Source of the DNA: an uncultured Bacteroidales bacterium | Lineage (GTDB): Bacteria; Bacteroidota; Bacteroidia; Bacteroidales; UBA932 | NCBI GenBank assembly: GCA_927798505.1 | Contig: CAKMNE010000075.1 | Span: forward strand, 1 to 6,994 | Length of the DNA stretch: 6,994 nt | Direction of reading: 5' to 3' | Part shown: in pieces, positions 1 through 5,521 of the stretch | Layout of the letters: each line of letters begins with the position of its first letter | Numbering within the stretch: the stretch's first letter is position 1 | The notes under the pieces: model-generated | The model's input: only the letters and a program-made list of their open reading frames with translations | What the model was told of the DNA's origin: nothing | The model's database searches: none | Made by a program: the position numbers and the translations under genes

Positions 1-95
1 GAGTAATCGGGCCTGCTGAGGGAGCGAAGCCGAGACAGGTGCTTGTACCTGACCTGGACACCCTCGAACAGTTGCTCAGCACCTGCAGAAAATGA
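1..95 (+). CDS. ftsK: DNA translocase FtsK/SpoIIIE family, C-terminal end (partial)
   Basis: Only the last 30 full codons and the TGA are visible; the gene enters from the left edge and is read from base 3. The residues (VIGPAEGAKPRQVLV, then a short acidic helix ending LEQLLSTCRK) match the end of the FtsK gamma winged-helix domain, where family members typically read GxxGPxxGSKPRxVLV followed by a helix. In FtsK/SpoIIIE this domain reads KOPS/SRS-type polar DNA sequences and directs the hexameric motor at the division septum during chromosome segregation. The stop overlaps the next start in an ATGA arrangement (92-95), suggesting translational coupling with the LolA-like gene. An ftsK-lolA neighbourhood is, to my knowledge, common in Bacteroidota. 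The motor domain lies outside the window, so the call rests on a short but characteristic stretch. Confidence 0.8.
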   Translation, partial: VIGPAEGAKPRQVLVPDLDTLEQLLSTCRK

Positions 96-589
96 GACAT
101 TTACTGACCACATCCCTGGGTGCAATGATCGCCTGCCTTTGCGCTTTCGCGCAGATTGGAGATGAGCTTGCGCCGCTGATGCAAAAGTTGCAGAACCAGA
201 GGATTCTGCTGAATTACGAATACACGGTTTCCGGACCTGCGGACATTACAATCCGGGGGTCAGCCATCATCCAGAAGGATTGCTTCAGGATGGAAGGAGC
301 CGGACTTCTGATTATGTGCGACGGGACCAGCGTATGGACTCTGGATCTTGACGGGAAGGAGGCATATGTGGAGAAGGCCGGATCTTTGGATTACATGCAG
401 TATCTCAGGGAACTTACCTATGTGGATGATCACCTGGATGGTACTTTTGTGGAGCCGGCTTCCGGCTCTATAGTGCCTTTCGTGCTACGGGACCTGCAGT
501 TCCTTCCTGTCAGCGGAGACTTGTCTCCTTTCAGTCCTTCGGAAGACTGCTTCGCCACCGGCGACTGGATTATCACAGACCTTAGGTAG
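92..589 (+). CDS. LolA-like outer-membrane lipoprotein carrier, short form
   Basis: This is a 165-residue exported protein. Residues 1-20 form a signal peptide (MRH, hydrophobic stretch 4-19, likely cleavage after AFA). The mature part starts with a helix (about 23-36, LAPLMQKLQNQ) and then beta strands with LolA-type features: a GSAIIQKDCFRMEG segment at 56-69 and a CDGTSVWTLD segment at 76-85, like the FDGxxxWxYD strand of LolA. LolA is a periplasmic chaperone that shields the acyl chains of lipoproteins between the inner-membrane LolCDE exporter and the outer membrane. At 165 aa it is shorter than the usual roughly 200 aa, and the missing part is C-terminal. Cys15 sits in MIAC, a poor lipobox, so a lipoprotein is less likely than a soluble periplasmic protein. 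Its start lies in the ATGA overlap with ftsK, which also fixes the start choice. Assignment is by fold-like pattern and neighbourhood; exact function is inferred. Confidence 0.72.
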   Translation: MRHLLTTSLGAMIACLCAFAQIGDELAPLMQKLQNQRILLNYEYTVSGPADITIRGSAIIQKDCFRMEGAGLLIMCDGTSVWTLDLDGKEAYVEKAGSLDYMQYLRELTYVDDHLDGTFVEPASGSIVPFVLRDLQFLPVSGDLSPFSPSEDCFATGDWIITDLR

Positions 590-591
590 TC

Positions 592-1701
592 TTACCTTAC
601 CACCACCCTTTCTATGCGGTGCGGGATGGAAGTGAGGATTTCGTAAGGGATGGTGCCGAGGATTTCGGCGAGTTCTTCAACACGGGGATCGTCTCCGAAG
701 ATGGTGACCGTGTCTCCCACTTTCACGTCAAGACCGGTTACGTCCAGCATACACATATCCATACAGATATTTCCTATGGTCGGAGCCCTGTGGCCGCAGA
801 CGCTGAAACTGGCGGCTCCCCTGCCCAGATGACGGTCAAGTCCGTCCGCATAGCCCGCCGGGATAGTTGCAATGGTGGTTCCCCCCGGAGCAATCTTTCC
901 CCATCTGCCGTAGCCTATGGTGCCGTCCTGAGGAGTCAGATGCTTGATCTGAAGCACCTTGACTTTGAGTGATGCGACAGGGGTGAGCCTGACTGAAGGC
1001 AGACAGGAAATGCCGTAAATACCGATTCCAAGACGCACCATATCATACTGATATTCGGAGAAACGCTCGATTCCGGCACTGTTGAGCACATGCCAGAGAG
1101 GATGGTAACCCAAGGCCTGCTCTATTGTCGTGGCGCATTTAGTGAAAAGGGAAATCTGCCCGAGAGTGAATTCATCTTCCTCCGGGTCTTCGGCAGCTGC
1201 AAGATGCGAATAAACTGATTTCACCTTCACGCTGGTGCAGCCCTTGAGAAACTCTATGAGCTGCGGCAGCTCATCCTCCATAAAGCCGAGACGGTGCATG
1301 CCGCTGTCGATTTTGATATGGACGGGATAATCCTTAATGCCCCTTTCGCGGAGCTTGGCATCCAGGGCCTTCAGGGCAGCCAGATTCGGGATGCCGGGTT
1401 CGAGCCTGTTGTCGATAATTTCCGGGAAGAAATCCGTCCCGGCTGTGAGCACCAGAACAGGAAGGGATATGCCGGAATTGCGCAATTCTATTCCCTCTAC
1501 CGGGAGGGCAACTGCCAGATAATCCGCACCGAAACGCTGCATCATAGACGCAAACTCCACGGCGCCGTGTCCGTAGGCATTGGCCTTTACGAGCACGAGC
1601 AGCTTTGTGCTTTCCTTAAGCAGGCCCCTGAAATAGCTGTAATTCGAAAGACAGCCTCCAAGGTTCAGTTCCAGACGGCTGAAATCGTTTTCTCTTCCCA
1701 T
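592..1701 (-). CDS. alr: Alanine racemase (PLP-dependent)
   Basis: A 369-residue protein, normal length for stand-alone Alr, interconverting L- and D-alanine in the cytoplasm for peptidoglycan precursors. The N-terminal TIM barrel carries VKANAYGHG with Lys39 as the PLP-binding lysine; DSGMHRLGF (132-140) supplies the carboxylate-binding Arg137; NSAG (207-210) and MVRLGIGIYG (221-230) follow, with Arg223 expected to contact the PLP pyridine nitrogen. The C-terminal beta domain has GYGR with Tyr264 as the second catalytic base and NICMDMCMLDV (311-321), which carries the Met and Asp of the partner active site, as in dimeric Alr. The frame is open for 53 further codons upstream, but that stretch lies inside the manA-like gene and resembles nothing; the ATG at 1701, 4 nt after the manA stop, gives the family N-terminus. 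It is the last gene of a minus-strand operon. Its stop is 2 nt from the converging lolA-like stop, with no convincing terminator. Confidence 0.95.
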   Translation of the reverse strand: MGRENDFSRLELNLGGCLSNYSYFRGLLKESTKLLVLVKANAYGHGAVEFASMMQRFGADYLAVALPVEGIELRNSGISLPVLVLTAGTDFFPEIIDNRLEPGIPNLAALKALDAKLRERGIKDYPVHIKIDSGMHRLGFMEDELPQLIEFLKGCTSVKVKSVYSHLAAAEDPEEDEFTLGQISLFTKCATTIEQALGYHPLWHVLNSAGIERFSEYQYDMVRLGIGIYGISCLPSVRLTPVASLKVKVLQIKHLTPQDGTIGYGRWGKIAPGGTTIATIPAGYADGLDRHLGRGAASFSVCGHRAPTIGNICMDMCMLDVTGLDVKVGDTVTIFGDDPRVEELAEILGTIPYEILTSIPHRIERVVVR

Positions 1702-1705
1702 CTTC

Positions 1706-2683
1706 TTACTCGTCTTCCGGAAGTTTTTCCGGAACATCCGGATTGATATATTCGTCCTTTTCCGGGGTATTCTCCACCAGAATTTCAAGCAGAGCAGTGG
1801 TCTGGGCTGCGGGAGCGATGATGAAATCATCCACTTCCGAAGGCACGAGCACAGTCTCACCTCCTTTCAGCCTATAAACCAGTTCCCCGGCATCTTCGCT
1901 GTTGATTTTCAGCACGGCCTCACCATAAAGGCAATGATAGACAGCAAATGAATCGTTGTTCTCACCGAGTATATGGACAGGTTCCCTAAGGTCCATCTTT
2001 CTCACCGAGAACTGTGCTATCTCGTCCTGATTGCGGTAAGGGGCATAATCTATGAAGTCCAGGGCATCGATTACGCTGAGACTCTCGTCAAACTCTTCGG
2101 CGCCCAGCTGCTGACCCCATCCGAAAATGCAGAAATCCAGGGCGGAAGACTGGGATACTTCAAGCAGTTCCACATCCCCGCAGGCTCCGTGAATGGTCCC
2201 GGGAGCTATATGGAAGAATTCCCCCGGACGCGGACTCACAGCATTGAGAAGAGTCTCAACGGTTCCGTTCTCAAGCGAGCACATAAGCTGGGAGGCATCA
2301 GTCTGTCCTTTGAAACCGAGGAAGAGTTTCGCATCTTTGGAAGCCTTGAGCACATACCAAAGCTTTTCCTTGCCCAGGGCATCGTAGCGCTCCCCGGCAA
2401 TCACATCATCCGGATGCACGCGCAGCGGCATACGGCCCTTGCAGGAGATTCGTTTGATCTGGACGGGGAACTGACGGCCATACATTTCATAGACACGGTC
2501 TCCGACAACCCTGTCAAGATAGGTATCCATCACTTCGCTGATAGAGTTTGCGGCAAGCCAGCCGTCTTTGACCAGACTGTCACGGTAGCCCAGATCGGCA
2601 AGAATGAACTCGTCCCTACCCCAAACATATTCATCCTGAATGCTGCAGAAGCGCAGCGGATAGAGTTTTTTTTCCTCAGTCAT
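1706..2683 (-). CDS. Mannose-6-phosphate isomerase class I homologue with substituted active-site residues
   Basis: A 325-residue cupin-type protein, the length of short bacterial ManA proteins. Family landmarks are in order: EYVWGRDEF (18-26), FPVQIKRIS (72-80), VHPDD (89-93), GKEKLWYVL (104-112), an ETLLN helix (143-147), APGTIHGA (160-167), ELLEVSQSS (172-180), GWG (188-190), and a second jelly roll ending in a GGETVLVP strand (274-281). ManA enzymes are zinc-dependent and interconvert mannose-6-P and fructose-6-P. Against the family pattern (QVHPDD, GKTEMWYV, GTxHAxG, EIQQSSDxTYRxYDWG), the Gln zinc ligand is Arg88, the Glu ligand aligns with Lys107, and the catalytic Arg of TYR aligns with Cys185. 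His90, Lys105, His165 and Glu175 remain. It may be a divergent enzyme or a repurposed sugar-binding cupin. The acidic, proline-containing tail (303-325) is probably disordered. It sits 4 nt after the peptidase gene and 4 nt before alr. Start context has no Shine-Dalgarno. Confidence 0.85.
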   Translation of the reverse strand: MTEEKKLYPLRFCSIQDEYVWGRDEFILADLGYRDSLVKDGWLAANSISEVMDTYLDRVVGDRVYEMYGRQFPVQIKRISCKGRMPLRVHPDDVIAGERYDALGKEKLWYVLKASKDAKLFLGFKGQTDASQLMCSLENGTVETLLNAVSPRPGEFFHIAPGTIHGACGDVELLEVSQSSALDFCIFGWGQQLGAEEFDESLSVIDALDFIDYAPYRNQDEIAQFSVRKMDLREPVHILGENNDSFAVYHCLYGEAVLKINSEDAGELVYRLKGGETVLVPSEVDDFIIAPAAQTTALLEILVENTPEKDEYINPDVPEKLPEDE

Positions 2684-2687
2684 GGTG

Positions 2688-3356
2688 CTAATCGCGGGAG
2701 CGGGCTATGCCAATGTAATAGAGAAGTGTAGCGATGGAGCCCAATGCGGCGATCACATAGGTGTACGCAGCCCATTTGAGCGCATCCTTCGCCATAGGTG
2801 TAGTCTCGAAATCGGTAATGCCGGAAACATCGAGCCATTGAACAGCCCTCGCACTTGCGTTAATCTCCACAGGAAGGGTGATTACCGAGAAAAGAGTGGT
2901 CATAGCAAACATTGCGATACCCAGCCAAAGCACCTGAGGCAGGATTTGAATAAGGAGGCAACCGAGCAGCAGTATCCAGGACACTGCAGAGTTGCAGAAT
3001 GAAACCACAGGGACCAGGGCGCTTCGCATCTTCAACGGAGCATAGCCGGTAGCGTGCTGGATTGCGTGGCCGGTTTCGTGGGCGGCAACGGCAACGGCAG
3101 CGATGGAATTGACGCCATAAACCCCCTCACTGAGGTTGATGGTCTTCCTTACCGGGTCATAGTGGTCTGTCAGGTGGCCACCCGTACTGACTACCCGGAC
3201 ATCGCTTATGCCGTTTTCGCGGAGCATTTTCTCTGCCACTTCGGCACCGGTGTAGCGGCAGCCCACCTTTGAGTATTTGTTGAATTTTGCATTGAGGGCA
3301 GCCTGAACAATAGCGCTGGCTATCATCACGGCTATCATTATAATCCAGATATTCAT
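2688..3356 (-). CDS. YugP-type integral-membrane zinc metallopeptidase (Zn_peptidase_2 family)
   Basis: A 222-residue membrane protein of the size usual for the B. subtilis YugP family. It begins with a transmembrane segment (about 3-21), followed by a region with TGAEVAEKMLRENGI (36-50) and HLTDHYDP (61-68), both typical of this family. The gluzincin motif HETGH is at 93-97, continuing AIQHATGY; His93 and His97 would bind zinc, Glu94 is the catalytic base, and Glu164 in the LPVEINASARA segment (161-171) is a likely third ligand. Three more hydrophobic segments lie at about 115-138, 142-162 and 195-217. The substrate of this family is not established; membrane-protein quality control is an inference. 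Its ATG overlaps the TGA of the DUF362 gene by one base (TGATG), indicating coupled translation, and manA follows after 4 nt. Confidence 0.92.
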   Translation of the reverse strand: MNIWIIMIAVMIASAIVQAALNAKFNKYSKVGCRYTGAEVAEKMLRENGISDVRVVSTGGHLTDHYDPVRKTINLSEGVYGVNSIAAVAVAAHETGHAIQHATGYAPLKMRSALVPVVSFCNSAVSWILLLGCLLIQILPQVLWLGIAMFAMTTLFSVITLPVEINASARAVQWLDVSGITDFETTPMAKDALKWAAYTYVIAALGSIATLLYYIGIARSRD

Positions 3357-4495
3357 CAGAAATCCGTTTTAATTGTTATCAGTTCATAATCCCTGCTGCC
3401 GAGGCCGATGCGTTCGGCCTGTTCCATGCAGGACTTCCAGTCGCTTCCCGGGTGCAGATTCTCGAAATGATTCCCGTAATCCACGAAATCCTTGTGTTTC
3501 ATCAAACCTGCAAGCCTTCCATTCGGAATAGGAGTCGCCGCAAGGCAGGCATCCACACAGGCCTGGTCAATGGCAAGGGGATCGAAGGACGCAAACATTC
3601 CCAGATCAGGGATGATCGGCGAATCGTTTTCCGCGTGGCAGTCGCAGCCCGGAGAAACATCCATAATAAGGGAAATATGGAACTGCGGGCGACCGTCCAC
3701 CACCGCCTTGGCATATTCCGCCATCCTGCGGCTGAGCAATTCGTTGGCGGTATCCTGTTCGAAGTGTATAGCATCGAAATTGCAGGCTCCGAGGCAATTG
3801 CCACAGCCGACGCATTTGGAAGTGACGCTCATCTTACGGCTCTGTTCATCAAAATGCAGGCCATCATTGGCGCAGTTCGCAAGACACTTGCGGCATCCGC
3901 GGCATTTGTCGGGATCTATCATCGCCAAACCGGAGCTGTGCTGCTCCTTCTTGCCCGCACGTGAGCCGCAGCCCATACCAATGTTCTTGATGGCACCGCC
4001 GAAACTGGCGTTGTTGTGTCCCTTGAAATGGTTGAGGCTGATGAATACATCCGCATCCATCACGGCTCGTCCTATCTTTGCATTCTTTACATATTCGCCA
4101 CCCTTGACCGGAACCTCCACGTCGTCGGTACCCTTGAGACCGTCGGCTATGATGATGGGACAGCCCGTGGTGACAGTGTTGAATCCGTTTTCGTATGCGC
4201 AGAACAGGTGCTCCACCGCATTCTTGCGTGAGCCCGGATACATGGTGTTGCAATCCGTCAGGAAAGGCTTGCCTCCAAGTTCCTTTACCACATCTGCCAC
4301 TGCCTTCACGTAGTTCGGGCGCAGATATGCGCAGTTTCCGAGTTCTCCGAAATGCATCTTTATTGCCACCAGCTTTCCGTCCATATCGATTTCGGAAATG
4401 CCTGCCGCCTTGATAAGCCTTTTGAGCTTCTTCGGATGCCCCTCGCCATAATCCCTGGTGTGGAAGTCTGTAAAATATACTTTCGATTTTCCCAT
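3356..4495 (-). CDS. DUF362 family iron-sulfur protein with two [4Fe-4S] ferredoxin motifs
   Basis: A 379-residue cytoplasmic protein, first gene of the minus-strand operon. The N-terminal DUF362 domain spans about 4-190, with KMHFGE (46-51), LTDCNT (79-84), SLNHFKGH (153-160) and a glycine-rich GGAIKNIGMGCGSR segment (166-179). A bacterial ferredoxin insert follows: Cys198/201/204/208 (CRGCRKCLANC) and Cys228/231/234/238 (CVGCGNCLGAC), each predicted to complete a [4Fe-4S] cluster. The C-terminal part has CDCH (284-287) and SFDPLAIDQACVDA (303-316), again typical of DUF362. The substrate and electron partners are unknown; redox or electron-transfer function is inferred from the clusters. The frame extends another 106 codons upstream through the antisense of the DJ-1 gene; I chose the ATG at 4495 because MGKSKVYFTDF is the family start and it lies just below a -7 box. 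Confidence 0.93.
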   Translation of the reverse strand: MGKSKVYFTDFHTRDYGEGHPKKLKRLIKAAGISEIDMDGKLVAIKMHFGELGNCAYLRPNYVKAVADVVKELGGKPFLTDCNTMYPGSRKNAVEHLFCAYENGFNTVTTGCPIIIADGLKGTDDVEVPVKGGEYVKNAKIGRAVMDADVFISLNHFKGHNNASFGGAIKNIGMGCGSRAGKKEQHSSGLAMIDPDKCRGCRKCLANCANDGLHFDEQSRKMSVTSKCVGCGNCLGACNFDAIHFEQDTANELLSRRMAEYAKAVVDGRPQFHISLIMDVSPGCDCHAENDSPIIPDLGMFASFDPLAIDQACVDACLAATPIPNGRLAGLMKHKDFVDYGNHFENLHPGSDWKSCMEQAERIGLGSRDYELITIKTDF

Positions 4496-4499
4496 TCCA

Positions 4500-4507
4500 C
4501 AAAAATA
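4500..4507 (-). promoter_or_regulatory. Putative Bacteroidota -7 promoter element for the DUF362 operon
   Basis: On the minus strand this reads TATTTTTG, an exact match to the Bacteroides -7 consensus TAnnTTTG. It ends 4 nt before the ATG at 4495, so transcription would begin about at the start codon and give a leaderless or nearly leaderless mRNA. I see no TTTG-type -33 element at the usual spacing. The TAnnTTTG pattern occurs by chance every few kb, but this one lies in the only true intergenic gap. Confidence 0.5.
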
Positions 4508-4519
4508 CGGATTAATTCT

Positions 4520-4527
4520 TATATTTG
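4520..4527 (+). promoter_or_regulatory. Putative Bacteroidota -7 promoter element for the DJ-1/S4 operon
   Basis: TATATTTG matches the TAnnTTTG -7 consensus exactly and ends 5 nt before the ATG at 4533, mirroring the minus-strand element 12 bp away. Transcription would start about at the start codon, again implying a leaderless or very short leader. No clear -33 TTTG is visible upstream. The two elements flank the palindrome ATTAAT (4511-4516). Confidence 0.5.
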
Positions 4528-4532
4528 GCGTT

Positions 4533-5117
4533 ATGAAAGGAATCAATATTTTTCTTGCCGACGGCTTCGAGGATATCGAGGCCCTGGCTGTCAACGACGT
4601 GCTGCGTCGCGGTGGCTTGAAAGTGAATCTCATATCCATTGAAGATGACCCCTTTGTGGTCTCTTCACACGGTGTTACCATTGGTGCCGAGCAGTTTTTC
4701 AGCGACTGGAACGGCTCGCACACGGGAACCGGGGCAAGGGATTTCATGATTTTTCCGGGCGGAATGCCCGGTTCCAAGAACCTTGCCGCCTGCAAAGCGC
4801 TGATTGCGGCCATGCGGGAGCATTATGCTGCCGGAGGCTCGCTTGCCGCCATCTGTGCCGCACCGGGACTGGTGCTGGGTCAGCTCGATCTGCCCGAAGG
4901 GCTGGAATTCACCTGCTTCGACGGCTTTCAGGATGCGTTGATTGCTAAAGGAGCGACTTTCCACGATGTACCCGCAGTAAGTTGCGGACGCATCGTCACA
5001 GGACGCAGCGCAGGCAATGCAGTTGCCTTCGGTCTTGCAATCCTCGAGCACATCAAAGGCAAAGAGGAAATGGAAAAAGTCAAAGCGGCGATGTACCCGG
5101 GAGAATGGAAACAGTAA
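4533..5117 (+). CDS. DJ-1/PfpI family protein (class I glutamine amidotransferase-like fold)
   Basis: A 194-residue cytoplasmic protein, close in length to human DJ-1 and bacterial YajL. The N-terminal strand IFLADGFEDIEA places Glu16 where DJ-1 has Glu18, the residue that hydrogen-bonds the reactive cysteine. FPGGMPGSKNL (74-84) and SLAAICAAPG (103-112) follow, with Cys108 at the nucleophile elbow. VTGRSAGNAVAFGLAILE (155-172) corresponds to the ITSRGPGTSFEFALAI region of DJ-1. Members act as glyoxalases, protein or nucleotide deglycases (debated), chaperones or redox sensors; which applies here is not decidable. The frame is open upstream, but the ATG at 4533 gives the family start and follows a -7 box by 5 nt. 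The 3' end overlaps the S4 gene by 13 nt in another frame, so the two are probably co-translated. Confidence 0.92.
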   Translation: MKGINIFLADGFEDIEALAVNDVLRRGGLKVNLISIEDDPFVVSSHGVTIGAEQFFSDWNGSHTGTGARDFMIFPGGMPGSKNLAACKALIAAMREHYAAGGSLAAICAAPGLVLGQLDLPEGLEFTCFDGFQDALIAKGATFHDVPAVSCGRIVTGRSAGNAVAFGLAILEHIKGKEEMEKVKAAMYPGEWKQ

Positions 5118-5491
5118 GAATAGACAAATATCTCTGGGCTATCCGGGCATTCAAGACACGCTCGGAGGCAACAGCTGCGTGCAATGGAGGCAAAGTGAAG
5201 GTGAATGGAGGCAATGTCAAGCCGTCCAGGCCCGTCAAAATCGGAGAAGTCATCGAAGTGCGCAAAGGCTCCGCCATTTTCAGTTACAAGGTAGTGGCCC
5301 TGCTGGAAAACCGTGTCGGGGCACAAATCGTGCCGGATTACGCCACCAATCTGACTCCGGAAAGCGAGATTCAGAAACTCCGGGCCCCGGTGGAGACCTT
5401 CTTCGTGCACAGAGACAGGGGCACAGGACGTCCCACCAAAAAGGAGAGACGCACCATCGACGCGCTCTGGGACTCGATGGAAGACGATTAA
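5105..5491 (+). CDS. S4-domain RNA-binding protein, Hsp15 (HslR)-like
   Basis: A 128-residue basic protein, near the length of E. coli Hsp15 (133 aa). The S4 domain occupies about residues 5-52: RIDKYLWAIRAFKTRSEATAAC, KVKVNG (30-35), then a VKIGEVIEVRKG turn. A small beta region follows, and the tail holds GRPTKKERRTIDAL (108-121), the typical Hsp15 C-terminal signature. Hsp15 binds 50S subunits carrying nascent chains released by aborted translation and helps recycle them; the same role is inferred here. The start at 5105 lies inside the DJ-1 gene, 13 nt before its end, with GGGAG immediately upstream, too close to act as a normal Shine-Dalgarno. The open frame continues upstream without family similarity. 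The gene ends against a hairpin at 5493-5521. Confidence 0.92.
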   Translation: METVRIDKYLWAIRAFKTRSEATAACNGGKVKVNGGNVKPSRPVKIGEVIEVRKGSAIFSYKVVALLENRVGAQIVPDYATNLTPESEIQKLRAPVETFFVHRDRGTGRPTKKERRTIDALWDSMEDD

Positions 5492-5492
5492 A

Positions 5493-5521
5493 AAGAAGAG
5501 GTCCTTAAAGGGCCTCTTCTT
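5493..5521. terminator. Hairpin terminator between convergent S4 and RNase G genes
   Basis: The arms AAGAAGAGGTCC (5493-5504) and GGGCCTCTTCTT (5510-5521) form a 12-bp stem with one T-G wobble and a 5-nt loop. In the minus direction the stem runs into a U-tract (five T from 5494 down to 5490), so it is a good intrinsic terminator for the RNase G transcript. In the plus direction only CAGCATTG follows, so termination of the DJ-1/S4 mRNA there may be weaker or need another factor. The stem encodes the last residues of RNase G, and its stop codon lies in the loop (5505-5507). Confidence 0.75.

Noticed and set aside
584..597. Small hairpin AGGTA-GTCT-TACCT between the convergent lolA-like and alr stops
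   Set aside because: Only 5 bp, AT-containing, and no T-tract on either side; too weak to call a terminator.
1702..1860. N-terminal extension of alanine racemase by 53 codons
   Set aside because: It lies within the PMI coding sequence, is full of Arg, Lys and Trp without family similarity, and the ATG at 1701 gives the normal Alr N-terminus.
2622..2629. TATGTTTG on the minus strand inside the PMI gene, a TAnnTTTG match
   Set aside because: It is inside a coding region far from any start, and a few such matches are expected by chance in 7 kb on two strands.
2666..2673. Run of eight T (A8 in the coding strand) at codons 3-6 of the PMI homologue, a possible slippage or phase-variation site
   Set aside because: The run encodes ordinary Glu-Lys-Lys codons and one such tract is expected by chance; there is no sign of frame disruption.
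1973..2731. 252-codon open frame on the plus strand, antisense to the PMI homologue
   Set aside because: No motif or plausible start, and it covers a gene with clear PMI signatures on the other strand; a by-product of codon use.
3492..4313. 273-codon open frame on the plus strand, antisense to the DUF362 gene
   Set aside because: The minus-strand frame has two complete ferredoxin motifs and full-length family similarity. The plus-strand translation shows no recognisable motif and is rich in Ser, Pro and Arg, as expected of a shadow frame.
4496..4813. N-terminal extension of the DUF362 protein by 106 codons
   Set aside because: It is the antisense of the DJ-1 gene and shows no similarity to DUF362; the start at 4495 fits the family and the promoter box.
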